Part shown: positions 27,357 to 38,959 of the stretch, one piece after another
Position numbering within the stretch: position 1 is the stretch's first letter
How the letters are laid out: the number at the start of each line of letters is the position of its first letter
Source of the DNA: Lamellibrachia columna
Taxonomy: Eukaryota; Annelida; Polychaeta; Sabellida; Siboglinidae
Direction: 5' to 3'
NCBI GenBank assembly: GCA_963662155.1
Contig: OY759262.1
Span: 15,353,282 to 15,417,281 of the forward strand
Length of the DNA: 64,000 bases
Position numbers and translations under genes: made by a program
Notes under the pieces: model-generated
Databases searched by the model: none
Seen by the model: the letters and a program-made list of their open reading frames with translations, nothing else
Told to the model about the DNA's origin: nothing

Positions 27357-29048
27357 TGGGGCAAAACGGCCCCTGGAGGTAAGACGGTCCCCAGCATGGG
27401 CGCAAAATATAAAACTCTGAACGTCCCAAAGTCTGGTGCAAAATGAAGCTAACATCTATCGGATACTCAACCCGATAGTTCAGCAACACGAGACCGACGT
27501 AATTAAATCAGTGTGTGTTTTAACTTTTGTATCCATTATTATACGCTCTGACCTATTATCTTGGCAATAGTAAAATGGTGCAACTCACTATATAACGATA
27601 TGAATCATGAACTTAATTGGTGACATAGTAATATTATAAATCAGTTGACCGGTCAAACAATACACAATGGGCAGTAGTGTGTTGTATTTTGTATACATCG
27701 TTTTAAGACACACGTAATGTGTGTGGAACAAGACTATCCCCATGCATATGGAGCAAGACGATCCCCATGCATATGGAGCAAGACGATCCCCGTGCATATG
27801 GAGCAAGACGATCCCCGTGCATATGGAGCAAGACGATCCCCATGCATATGGAGCAAGACGATCCCCGTGCATATGGAGCAAGACGATCCCCGTGCATATG
27901 GAGCAAGACGATCCCCATGCATATGGAGCAAGACGATCCCCGTGCATATGGAGCAAGACGATCCCCATGCATATGGAGCAAGACGATCCCCGTGCATATG
28001 GAGCAAGACGATCCCCGTGCATATGGAGCAAGACGATCCCCATGCATATGGAGCAAGACGATCCCCATGTATATGGAGCAAGACGATCCCCATGCATATG
28101 GAGCAAGACGATCCCCGTGCATATGGAGCAAGACGATCCCCGTGCATATGGAACAAGACGATCCCCATGCATATGGAGCAAGACGATCCCCGTGCATATG
28201 GAGCAAGACGACCCCCGTGCATATGGAGCAAGACGATCCCCATGCATATGGAGCAAGACGATCCCCGTGCATATGGAGCAAGACGATCCCCGTGCACATG
28301 GAGCAAGACGATCCCCATGCACATGGAGCAAGACGATCCCCATGCATATGGAGCAAGACGACCCCCGTGCATATGGAGCAAGACGATCCCCATGCATATG
28401 GAGCAAGACGATCCCCGTGCATATGGAGCAAGACGATCCCCATGCATATGGAGCAAGACGATCCCCGTGCATATGGAGCACGACGATCCCCGTGCATATG
28501 GAGCAAGACGATCCCCATGCATATGGAGCAAGATGATCCCCATGCACATGGAGCAAGACGATCCCCATGCATATGGAGCAAGACGATCCCCGTGCATATG
28601 GAGCAAGACGATCCCCATGCATATGGAGCAAGACGATCCCCATGCATATGGAGCAAGACGATCCCCATGTATATGGAGCAAGACAGTTCCTACGTGTTAT
28701 CCCGCACGAACTTGGTCATATTATATACAATGTATTACACATAACAAATGATGTTTAATATATTATATATCATATGAACGTTGCATAATTTACGTTCTGC
28801 TAGCCTGTAGATAGTAATTATGATCGAATATTACTAAGCAAATATTATATTATGTATGGATTGTAAGGTGTATATTATATGTTAACTGTAATTTAAATTT
28901 AACAACTATAATAGCCTAATATATTGCTATCATACCATTTGCATGTATGCGCTTTATTATTAGGCAGTGCTTCGTTCATATAAGTGAAAACCACTGGGGA
29001 GGGAGATATTGACCGTCTTGCCCCAGGTAGAGGGCCGTCTTGTGCCAG
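27357..29048. mobile_element. Possible non-autonomous element carrying the 25-bp minisatellite
   Basis: The left phrase GGGGCAAAACGGCCCC, then GGTAAGACGGTCC (27357-27392), and the reverse complement of 29005-29048 (CAAGACGGCCC, then GGGGCAAGACGGTC) are similar. They would form imperfect inverted ends around the minisatellite. Weak but suggestive. Confidence 0.3.
27730..28688. repeat. 25-bp minisatellite, about 38 copies
   Basis: Unit ATGGAGCAAGACGATCCCCR, then TGCAT; R is A or G and is the main variable site. Rare changes: TGTAT, TGCAC, GGAACA and GACCCC. Because 25 is not a multiple of 3 and the unit has no stop in any register used, open frames of 270-350 codons appear on both strands. They are not genes. 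Confidence 0.97.
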
Positions 29049-30110
29049 AGATGTGTTTTTGTTTTGTATTTTTGCTATTTTTCAAATGCAACTCATCTAG
29101 ATTGTCAATTTGCTGAACATAATTTTCCAGTGGGTAACACACATATCTGTCTACAACATGAGCACATTAAAGACATTAACGTTAACGTAGTTTAATGATG
29201 TACAATTTGAAAGATTTTTTTAGGGGGGCCACCCTGTCCCAGGTTACCTTACTACATACTACGTCTCTAAGATGAAACAAAAGTCATGGTTTTGGCGCTG
29301 CACAGCTAAAAGAGATAATAAAAAATGGCCACGTGCAACTAAAATCAAGAATATCACGCCAGTTGTTTACTCAGAATGTGTTCTAAAAGTGGGAGATTCT
29401 GATTATTTCTCCGACTGATCGAGGGCTGACATGTTAACCAGCGCGACCGATAAGCGCATGGGCTATACAATCGGGTGACCTAGACGTGACGTATTAAGGG
29501 AGGCACACACAGAACCAATGCAAAGTCTCAAACAAACGTGTTATTTTGGCAGAAAGAAGACTAGTGTGGTAAACAAAAGGCCAAAATATGTTATTTAAGT
29601 TGAGTTTGGACACAAGTAGCATGGCCATATCCTATTGGCAATAATAGGAGTATGTTTACCATTATGTTTTCATGTGGCGAGCGAATATTGCTAGAATACC
29701 GCATTCGTGACTCGTTTCGCTTTAATGTAAAAAATATGTAACACGTTGATTTCATAATTTTACAATGTACAACAAAGCTTCCATCGTGATTAAGACAACA
29801 TCAAAAACATCGCATAATGAATGGACTTGTGAACCAACACGACGTAGACGGACGTGCCCATGGTGATGGTTCTAACATTAATGAAAAACTCACCCGGAGG
29901 TTGGGGATATTATGAAGGAACCGATGTGGACGATTGTTCCGAGTTACGTGATCAACGTCAAACGGCCCCATCAGTTCCTTTGTGCGGTACGAACACTTCG
30001 TGAAACCAACAGTTAAGTGTGAAGTTGTCGTTGCCATACTAAAACTTGACTGGGTAGTGCAAGGAGTCACACTTTCTAGCGGTAGCGGCTTTTTCTCCCG
30101 TGCAACGCCG
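28760..30110. other. No assignable gene
   Basis: AT-rich. A minus-strand 89-codon frame at 29801-30070 has no recognisable domain. Confidence 0.4.
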
Positions 30111-30118
30111 GTGTAACA

Positions 30119-31455
30119 GTATATCTCCCCCTGGATAGCTTACCCCAAGGGGAGGAAGATGCCCTAAGATATATCCCCCCACCCTGGATATCTTACCCCC
30201 TCCAAATACCCAAGTTGTCTTGACTCAAAACTATTTTCCCCCACAACTAAAATCAAGAACATGGTGCAATTGAATCAATATTTATTATAAATTTCATCAT
30301 GCAATAACTCACAATTATCACAAGAGTTCAATAAGTCTTTCATTACTTGCAATTGTCACAAAAAAATCTCTTACACAATCATTCACCAACTCGAATACAT
30401 TAATACATTAATTGTCTACTCTTATCACACAAATTGCAGGTTCACAAAAAATATTACGTTAAATGTCTACAGCCCACATTGTTTCATGGTAATTAAAGTC
30501 ATGGGGTATCTGCTATCACTTTCATCATGTAATAACTTGTAATTATAAAAAAAGTCACATTTAAAATAAGTCACAAACTTGAGTACATTAATGCAATAAG
30601 TGTCTACTCTTATCACAAAAAAAAAATCCGTTTTCTTTCTGCGATGACTGCGGTGACTCGAACATCTTTACCTGCCATACAGTTACAGTTGTACTGTATG
30701 CTTCATCTTCATGATGGCTAGCTGCTTTAAATATTTGTTTAAAGTCAAACGTTTTGGTGCATGTGTCAATTTAAATTAAAGTGGCATTCATATAACACAT
30801 TTACAACACACGTACATGTTCTGGTTAATGTGCAATAACGTGATAAAAAGCAACATTTTTTTTTTTAAATCACTTGAAAAGCTTGGGATTAAACGATACT
30901 TTTTCTGTGAAGTGGGTGAAAGGATTTAGTTATTGTGCATTGTGTGTGGTTACTCAACAAAATAAATAAATAATAAACTATACTGCGAGGACACATTGGC
31001 AACGTGACAAAGCCACTCTACAAAGGCGGGTCCTTGAAACTTGTATTGATACCTCAATGCCTTGAGAAGAGAGCTGTGTGTCGTTGAGGCAGCTGACCAT
31101 GATTAACTCAGTGCCTTGAGAAAAGAGCTGTGTGTTTTGTTGTTGAGGTGGCTGATCATGATGAACCCAGTGCCTCGATGAGAGACTTATCATGATTAAC
31201 TCGGGAATCACTTCATATTATTCATTTGTTCGTAAATTTATAACGAAATAAATATAAACGCGCAATTTTCTTGCAGAATAACATACAGTAGATATTATTC
31301 TGACTCATGTTTGCTAATTATGAACTTTCTTGCATAAGAACAGACATACACACACATTTATAAAGGGGTGGGGTAAGATATCCAGGGTGGGGGAGATGCC
31401 CTAGGGTATACCCTAGTGTATCTTCCCCCTGGGGGAAATGTTCAGGGGGAAGATA
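30119..31455. mobile_element. 1.3-kb element with about 90-bp imperfect inverted ends
   Basis: The left end (30119-30205) contains CACCCTGGATATCTTACCCC. The right end (31365-31455) contains its reverse complement GGGGTAAGATATCCAGGGTG, in matching order with further CCCCCTGGGGG blocks. The interior is AT-rich and has no transposase. A lone related end lies at 37530-37625. Confidence 0.6.
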
Positions 31456-31564
31456 CCCTGCCACACCGGGAAACTTTCAGAAATCAGGGATAAGATGGGG
31501 CAACACGGCAGGGAAACTGCATCCCAAAGTGAAACTGGTACACAATTCGGAGATGGTCCCCGAA

Positions 31565-31789
31565 TGACGTCAATGTGTTGCTACAACCAGTACACGTACC
31601 GCCCCCTCACGCTACACCACCGCAACGGTTGTACTTCCTCTTTCAGAAAGGTGCTTGTTCCGCAAGAAATGACGTAGCCGCTGTGGACGCTCTCGGGATT
31701 GGCCGTGTCAGAGTTCGCGTGCTCTCAATGCTGACGGCTTATCGAAACGACTGGCGGAGCAACAGCAGTGTCCGGCTGACCAGACCAAG
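31565..31789 (+). promoter_or_regulatory. Probable promoter and 5' non-coding exon of ATF3-like gene 2
   Basis: GC-rich stretch with a palindromic CRE, TGACGTCA, at 31565-31572 and a second TGACGTAG at 31669. It ends at the donor CCAAG|GTAGGT (31790). It contains a small upstream ORF from ATG 31728. Joining it to exon 35156 as coding would run into an in-frame stop at 35120-35122, so a 5' UTR role is more likely. ATF3-type factors bind this CRE, so autoregulation is possible (inference). Confidence 0.4.
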
Positions 31790-32549
31790 GTAGGTCGAGA
31801 GAAGCAGTGTCGTACGCTCGCGGGACATGTAGTGTATCGCCCTCGATGTGTTTTCAGTCGGCTGCTGTTCTTAGCAACGACTTGTAAACCAACTCACGTG
31901 CTTGCGTAGTTGTCTCGCGTGAGTGGCTTTGCGTTGGCGGACTAGGTGTGCCGCAGTCACTACACCAATGTATGTGTATGTATAACTGTCATTGTTTGGA
32001 GCCGATGTTAACAGCAACAATAATGTGTATTGGTTGCTCTTGACCTATTTGACCAGGTATTCCATGTGTGATTTGCTAGATAGCAATGTCATTTACTTAT
32101 TTGCAAGGCTGATGAGACGTCTTGGATTTTCCGCACGAAAACACCGGCCCAGGTAGCAGTACAGTTGGGTGTCAAACAACTAGAACACGATCTACTCGGC
32201 ATTCGTCACTGTAGCCAGTGGACTGACCCAGAACCAAGCTGACCCCCAACCAGCGTGAATCACGGAGTGGTAAGTGTGACAATTCGGTGATAAGTACTTA
32301 CTTGTGTAAGTTCGTATACGTGGCATGAAATATACAACGTATGGAGCAGAGGGTGTATGCAATATAGTGGTTTTACAATAGACGGTGTACAGGATCAATA
32401 GTAGATGATGTAGGCTATGTATTATACTGGTTCTGTAGTACACGGTGTATGTATTATACAGGTTCTGTAGTAGAGAGTCTTTGTGGTACGCACGTACTGT
32501 AATACGCATGATCTCTAACAAGACAGGAACTACGATAGGCAGGTTCTAT

Positions 32550-33060
32550 GGCAGAAAGATTATCTCGTAAGCAGGTTCTACAAGAATGATGTTCTAGGTT
32601 ATATAAGAATGATGTTCTAAGTTCTATAAGAATGATGTTGTAGGTTCTGTAAGAATGATGTTGTAGGTTCTATAAGAATGATGGTATGTACGAGAGAGGG
32701 ACTGTAGGAAAGAGGGTATGAAAGGGAGAGGGTATGTAGGAATGAGGGTGTGTAGTAGAGGTAGCCTGTGTGAGAGGGCATGTAGGAGAGAAGGTCTGTA
32801 GTAAAAAGGTATGTGGGAGAGAGGGTCAAGGGTGTGTGGGAGACAAGTAGGAGAGAGGGTCTGTAGGAAAGAGTGTCTGTAGGAAAGAGGGTCTCTAGGA
32901 GAGAGGGTATGTAAGACAGAGTGTCTATAGAGGGTTTGTATGTAAGAGAGAGTGTCTGAAGTAGAAAGGGTCTGTTGGAGAGAGTGTATGCGGTAGAAAG
33001 GGTCTGTAAGAGAGAGGGTCTGTAGGAGAAAGGGTCCGTAACAGAAACGTGATGCAGTGT
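32550..33060 (+). repeat. Degenerate purine-rich minisatellite (about 15 bp, GAGAGGGTCTGTAGGA type)
   Basis: Many diverged units; strong purine bias on the plus strand from about 32690 to 33030. Confidence 0.75.
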
Positions 33061-33564
33061 ATATTGTTATGCTATAATCTGGGTCTGTATGAGACGGATT
33101 ATATAGTAAACGGTTAATAACCGACACATAATTATTTTATGATAGACATAAAGGCACAGTCTATGGTAGGCAGATCGTGTACTTATGTTCAATAATACAA
33201 ATGTTTCATAGCAGCGATGTAATCGTCAGCTTTTTTAATAAACACGTTATATAATAGACCGTGTGTGTACCACACACTAGGTTTAGACAGAATCTGCAAT
33301 AAACTAGTTCTGTAGTAAACAGAAGATCCGAACTTGTGTAAATAAATTTCTAAGAAGAATTCTAAGGATATGGTGGCCAGAAACAATTAGCAATGAAGCA
33401 CCGTGGGAAAGAACAAACCAGCAACCAATCGATCATCAATTGACTTCGTTAGATCGGGTAACTTGCAAAAATGTCGATACGTTTCCCACTAGGTCCCGTT
33501 GAAAGAAATGTAATATTTCGTCCGATGATTTCGTTAAAATCAAATAACACACTTGCACAAACGA

Positions 33565-33695
33565 GCTGGCATGTAGTGACGGATACTGGAGCTAACATGT
33601 CGTTGTGGACACTAGAGCTAGCATGTCGTAGTGGACACTAGAGCTAGCATGTCGTAGTGGACACTAGAGCTAGCATGTCTTAACGGACACTGGAT
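33565..33695 (+). repeat. 26-bp tandem repeat, about four copies, within a duplicated segment
   Basis: Unit GTGGACACTAGAGCTAGCAT, then GTCGTA. The flanks (33548-33740) match 38405-38500, where only one unit is present. Confidence 0.8.
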
Positions 33696-33932
33696 ATAGG
33701 TTTTATTTTTCGCAAAATGATTCTAAGACGAGACGCGCGAAAACAATTGAATCGAGAAGGGAACTTTGAAGGAAACTGTTGTGAGTAATTATATTCACCA
33801 GCACGGTTCGGCCGTCGTGACTGTTTTATTTTAATTTATTCACAGCACTAGTCGTAGCCACTGAAGTGACTAACCGGTGCGATACCATGCCGGTGAATGA
33901 CGTTTTTTCTGCAGCCACACAGAGTAATGTTG

Positions 33933-34230
33933 CTACCACGTAGCATACTCGATGAACTCCGTACCCGTGACGTTCAGTCGAGAGCCAGTTGACTCTATTT
34001 CACGTTGCGACATAGTGATATTACAATTGTCACAAAGTCGATTTATGTACTGTGTGTCCAAGCCCGGACGTGATTTGCGCAGAGTTGTGACTTCATACAA
34101 ACTCTCTCCTTTGTAAGTGAACAATACTTGCCTCGATCTCTTATCGGGAGGCACTTTCCGATGTTTCTTTCGCGAATGACGTCAAACACACGGTCGGCAG
34201 GCGACTCACGACGAGACACGCGTAGCAACT
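33933..34230 (-). other. Overlapping minus-strand frames of unknown origin
   Basis: Two frames (73 codons from 34154 and 61 codons from 34228) have protein-like composition but match no family I know. They overlap in different registers. They may be an old frameshifted gene fragment or chance. Confidence 0.2.
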
Positions 34231-34481
34231 CCTTTAACCTATCGCGTCATTTCCTACCAATTGAGCTAATAACATTATTGAGTGGGTAATTTATATCAGT
34301 ATCTTTACAGGTTTTTATATCAATTTATTTTACACCGTGTTTTTACTTATTTATTATCATATATCTTTAATAATTATCTTATATATATATAACTTATTCT
34401 TTTAATTTAACATATTCTCTTCTATCTGAATTAATTTATCATCATCATCATTTACGTAACTTATTAATGTTGTGCATATAA

Positions 34482-34600
34482 ATGCATTTTAAGCGCCTCC
34501 GAATGGATTTATCTAGATTTACGGCGCTATATAAATGTTCTTCTTATCTTATCTTATCTTATCTTATCTTATCTTATCTTATCTTATCTTATCTTATGAT
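34482..34600 (+). repeat. SINE-like 3' end with a CTTAT pentanucleotide tail
   Basis: GGCGCTATATAAATGTTC (34523-34540) is followed by about ten CTTAT units up to 34596. The same GGCGCTATATAAAT end occurs in module D with an ATT tail, so the two elements share a 3' end type. Confidence 0.65.
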
Positions 34601-35155
34601 AATGTCCTTATTGTTCGTGAAGGGACCACCTAATTGCTTTCCCTGTCCGAACAGCTGCAGAATATAGAAAGCATTTATTATACGGGGAAATGTACACACA
34701 ATAAGCTCTTTGGCACAAGGAACGTGCGACAGGATGGAGAGTGGAACGTCTTTCTCAGAAACCCGGGAGGTCAACGAACGCACCGTTACATCAGGAATAC
34801 ATATATTAGCTCAGTTGTTGAGATATAGAGCGGGCAGATTGTATCATCAAGATACACATTGCATGTCTTAATTAGCTGTTTTCACAGATACAAGCAGGTG
34901 ACGATTTCACTAAAAGTAGATGCGAATTTTGAAACATTTATTGTCCAATATTTAGTTTAGCTCTTTTTTCATGATTTTTTTACTTATATGAAAGGTGAGT
35001 CCACAAAGCCCTTTGGCCTTAGAGAAACGTTGCGTAACACACCTGCCTTAAATCTGTATCAATCAAATTAAGCATGTTTTATTGTTTTAAACTAGGTCGT
35101 GACCGCTGGACTGTGCAGTTGACAAGGTATACACCGGACCCGCCCTTGTTCACGG

Positions 35156-35356
35156 ATGGCTGGTTTCTACAGCGATGCATTTGGCGAGCCGGACGCGTTC
35201 GGCCAACCGTGTTTGGTCCCGAATATTCCGGACTTAGATGTCCTGCGCGTCAATGACGTTGCGGAAACGTGGCTCAATCAAACCTCTTCCACGGCAGCGG
35301 TATCGGGGGAGTCTTCGTGGCCGGCCGGCCGGTCGGCACACATGATTTCAGACTTG
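35156..35356 (+). CDS. ATF3-like gene 2, coding exon 1
   Basis: 67 codons from MAGFYSDAFGEPDAF to HMISDL; donor CTTG|GTAGGT. The exon probably begins in 5' UTR after an acceptor near 35097 (TTTAAACTAG). Confidence 0.7.
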
Positions 35357-35604
35357 GTAGGTTTATTTTTAACGTGCATTAGAAATTAAGGTCGGCTTGG
35401 CGACAATGTTCTGAAAAAAGCTGGCTAGTCAGTCTACAAAACGTGCCGAAACCTTGAGAAAAAGAATTATAAAATAGACGGTGATGTTAAATAAAGGCTT
35501 AGATAAATCAGCATAATCTCACCAACACCAGCACGCGAAACATATACACCTGCGCAAGTATTAGCATGAACGAAAAAATCCGCGCATATACCTACGTAAG
35601 TACA

Positions 35605-35663
<59 letters not shown>

Positions 35664-38022
35664 GCACACACTCGCAAGCACTGGACATGTGTTTCGTGCA
35701 ATTGCATCTCTCCAGACAACAGAAACAGTTGTGCTTAGTCACGGGGGTCCTCTCAAAACAAAACGTCTCCCGTGTCAGCGTCGTGACTAGCCGATGTCAT
35801 TTTAAACCTACCAAAGCGGAAGTACCCCGATTTCAAACACCAAAGCGGCAGAGAAAATGGGCGTGGTGCTTATAGTATCACACGTGACTGTAGCGGCTTT
35901 CTAATACGTTTTTTTCCATAGGTTATGGTTACTGTTTAATTAGTACGCACGTTATATCGCCACGTTCGCCTTGGGTATTGCTGCCATCCCTTTTTCTTTG
36001 ATTTGATTATTCCTTAGTTCGCCTTCAATGTAGCCACTACCCACGTTCAATGTAGCCACTACCCACGTTCAATGTAGCCACTACCCACGTTCAATGTAGC
36101 CACTACCCACGTTCAATGTAGCCACTACCCTCGTTCAATGTAGCCACTACCCACGTTCAATGTAGCCACTACCCACGTTCAATGTAGCCACTACCCACGT
36201 TCAGTGTAGCCACTACCCACGTTCAGTGTAGCCACTACCCACATTCAATGTAGCCACTACCCACTTCAATGTAGCCACTACCCTCGTTCAATGTAGCCAC
36301 TTCCCACGTTCAATAAGTCAAGAATGTAGGATGCACTAAAGCAGCATAATATGTTACTTTTTTCCGTGAAACCTCGTTAGTTCTTCGATAACCCGTTTTA
36401 TTCAATAATCCGCACATTTTGGTTGAATAAATGTCGACACATTGTAAGTAGCTTCATTGTTCAGTGATTTCGTACGCTACGTTAATGCAGAATCATTGGT
36501 AACATGTGCGGTTAAACGAGGCTCCACTGTATGGTACTTTAGTTATATTTTCAGAAGGGGATTTTGCTGCGTAACATTACATCATTGTAAGTCGCCGTCT
36601 GGAGTTACGTATCCCCTCTTTGCAGGGTGAATCGGGTGCCATGCTGAACATACGAAGAGAAAGGAACAAAATAGCGGCCAACAAATGTCGAAAGAAGAAA
36701 AAGGAACATGCGGATAATATAATTAAGGTGCGGTGGTAGTATGTTTCGTAACACCTGTGTAGTCTACTGTGGCGATTTTGTGAAACATTCCTCGACCGCG
36801 ATACTGCATACGGATCTTTCTCATTCTAAAAATACCCTGGCCTACACGCGCTCGGTGCCAAACCGCAACCTATATAATTTATGTCATGTGTATCCCCGCA
36901 GCTATATTTAATGCAGAGCCATTAAGGGGAATGTGAGCCTACAACGATTTTCATTGGTTACCTGATAAGTAGTTAGTGGGGAATTTGTATAATTAAAATG
37001 CCCAATCCTATTTTTTTTCCATCTTAAGCTACCTATAAATGAACAACGTTATATTTCCTAGTTTCATAGTATCATTATTGTTGTATTGCATTTTACGTAA
37101 GAAAATGCATAAAACGAGAATTTAACAGACCAATAAAAATTATCCGGGAAAAAAAGTTATTTTTCACCTTCAAAGAAGAACATTCAGTGGTCGGTCTTTA
37201 ATTGCCGTAGAGCGGTCTCTACACATGTCGTAAAACTAGCATGTTTTAATTAATCGCCAAATCGTGTATTTTCAAAAATATTAAGATATGAAAGTTCACG
37301 ATAGTGGCACGTCTTGTATGGATATGATTATTAACCAATCAAGATGTTATAAATACTTATAAATTCAGTGTCGTGATGTCGTTCAGTTAACCGATAGAAA
37401 TACATTTCTTTAAATATACTGGGAATTCAGTTAACCGATATAAATACATTTCTTTAAATATGCTGGGAATCTAAGTTGAAACACTGGTTAACATATGAGT
37501 AACACGTGTGGCAGTTTAGTAGTTTCCAGTGTAGCATTGTATTTCCCCTAGACATCTTTCCCCGGGGGTAATATACCCTAGGCCATCTTACCCCCTGCGC
37601 TGGATATCTTACCTCCTGTACAACACGATTGACTGTGATTGCATCAGCGATAGAAGTGTTGGGCCCGCGTGTCTGCCAATAATGGTGCAGGGAAGCAACG
37701 TTTGCACAACGCAACATATTACTTAGAGCAAACAATAATTGTATTACATTTTTTATTTGTTGTTGTTGTGATAATTGCAAGTCACTATATGATGGAATTG
37801 ACAGTAAATGCCCCATGGCTCTAATTATCATGAAATAGGATGGGCTTTAGGTACTAAATGTAATAAATGTTGTGATTGCAGGAGCTTCGACGCCTGGAAG
37901 GAAAACATAGTAGCTTGGAGTCGCTGATCCAAGATCTAAACAGGGAGAGACAGTCACTCTTCCATATGCTGGAGCGCCACAGGCCGACATGTCGCCGATC
38001 TGTACTCGTGGCTGATCACTAG
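35156..38022 (+). CDS. bZIP transcription factor, ATF3/JDP2-like (gene 2), three coding exons
   Basis: Exons: 35156-35356, 36626-36727, 37882-38022; 147 residues, phase 0 at both joins. A nuclear CRE/AP-1-binding dimeric activator or repressor by family. Residues 1-67 are an acidic, Pro/Ser-rich N-terminus. The basic region RRERNKIAANKCRKKKK (about 77-93) has the canonical N-x7-R. The zipper d positions are Ile, Leu, Leu, Leu, Leu at exact seven-residue spacing. It ends in HMLERHRPTC, the tail typical of ATF3 and JDP2, then 11 residues and TAG. The spacing from the basic region to HRPTC equals that of vertebrate ATF3. The start at 35156 follows an in-frame stop at 35120. Compared with gene 1 it keeps the canonical DNA-contact Asn but lacks the VKEELR segment. 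FOS-type identity is less likely because of the tail. Confidence 0.85.
35603..35663. repeat. ACGC tetranucleotide microsatellite
   Basis: About 15 perfect ACGC units in intron 1 of gene 2. Confidence 0.98.
36024..36316 (+). repeat. 22-bp minisatellite, about 13 copies
   Basis: Unit TTCAATGTAGCCACTACCCA, then CG, with A/G and A/T variants. In intron 1 of gene 2, 310 bp before the basic-region exon. Confidence 0.95.
36364..36529. mobile_element. pogo/Tigger-like MITE, decayed
   Basis: Left end CCGTGAAACCTCGTTAG and reversed right end CAGTGGAGCCTCGTTTAACC. Same family as 20504-20690. Only the right flank keeps TA (36530-36531). It ends 96 bp before exon 2 of gene 2. Confidence 0.65.
36626..36727 (+). 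CDS. ATF3-like gene 2, coding exon 2 (basic region)
   Basis: Acceptor CCCTCTTTGCAG, 34 codons, donor AAG|GTGCGG. Contains RERNKIAANKCRKKKK. Confidence 0.9.
37090..37470. repeat. Dispersed repeat related to 61985-62200, with a 53-bp tandem duplication
   Basis: TTTTAATTAATCGCCAA and the following AAAAATATTAAGATATGAAA resemble 62083-62130. GTTAACCGATAnAAATACAT is present twice (37386 and 37432). Confidence 0.6.
37882..38022 (+). CDS. ATF3-like gene 2, terminal coding exon (zipper and HRPTC tail)
   Basis: Acceptor TGTGATTGCAG, then 46 codons and TAG at 38020-38022. Confidence 0.9.
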   Translation, partial: ELRRLEGKHSSLESLIQDLNRERQSLFHMLERHRPTCRRSVLVADH

Positions 38023-38121
38023 ATGTCACTTCCGCCAATCTCGTGACAAATATGATGTAGTTGGTTGCCGTATGATGGCAGCACTTTCCCGTGAAGGACA
38101 CTGGTGTGAATTATTTAATTA

Positions 38122-38362
38122 AAACTCCTTCATCGACTGATTTAGCCTATCACAAATCCGGTTCGTTGATGTCCAAACATGTAGTGTCTAAATAGTCTAA
38201 GAACCACCCGCAGTCGATTTAATGAAAACAATGCCGACCATGGGCGTGACTTCCATCTTCTCGCCGAACACGACAAAGTAAAACATTCACCAAGGGTGAA
38301 ATTCGTGAGTTTTCAACCTTTCCATATTCACTTAACTTAATGTTTGATCAAACATTTAGTAA
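38122..38362 (+). repeat. About 250-bp dispersed repeat, copy 1
   Basis: Diverged copy of 44055-44315. Both end with TTAATGTTTGATCAAACATT, itself a palindrome, and share ACCAAGGGTGAAATT. Confidence 0.75.
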
Positions 38363-38404
38363 TGTAATAGTTTGTATGATGGATTTCTCAAAATCTACAT
38401 ATAA

Positions 38405-38500
38405 AAGTTGCACAAACGGGCTAGCATGTCGCAGTGGATACTAACCTGTAGGTTAGATTTTTCGGAAAATGAATTTGAAATGAGACGCATAGAGCATAAT
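38405..38500 (+). repeat. Segment duplicated from or with 33548-33740
   Basis: Shared order: TTGCACAAACG, GCTAGCATGTCG, GTGGATACT, then ATTTTTCGnAAAATGA and GAGACGC. Confidence 0.6.
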
Positions 38501-38959
38501 CACTACTAAACTTCTAATTCAGTTTCACGTGTTTGTCAAATTTATTTTATGAATGCTATGCAATACATAGATATGTTTGAGGCTTCGTTGGGGTTTATGG
38601 CCGAAGTATGAATTGTGAATGACGTTTCTTCGTTGGCTGAAGACTTTGGTAACGAATAGCACAAACGAAGTGTAAATAAGAATTACGAATTGTATTTTGA
38701 CATATGGAATATGCGTAATAACAATAACTTGCTGTTTATGAATTTTTTTAATTTTAATTTACACAGGAATTTGATTTATATTGTATACTTCGTCCACGGC
38801 ACATCTTGTTGGCATTATGTGTAGATGTTCGTGATTTTATCATTCATGAATAAAATAGTTATAAAAACGTTTGCTTTCGGTGTTTAGTCGGGTTAATGAT
38901 GAATATTGCCGTAAAATCGTAGCGCTCTCTGTAATGGAAGGAAGTTTGGCAAAAAGCAT

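Noticed and set aside
27588..28758. Several 270-350 codon ORFs on both strands
   Set aside because: They are produced by a 25-bp tandem repeat without stops; overlapping open frames on both strands and no flanking exon structure argue against a protein.
31728..31789. Extra N-terminal coding exon of ATF3-like gene 2
   Set aside because: Phase 2 at the donor does not fit the exon at 35156, and an in-frame stop lies at 35120; treated as 5' UTR with a short upstream ORF.
36024..36316. Regularly spaced repeats that might look like a CRISPR array
   Set aside because: Units are head-to-tail with no unique spacers, and the genome is animal; it is a minisatellite. The same holds for the other arrays.
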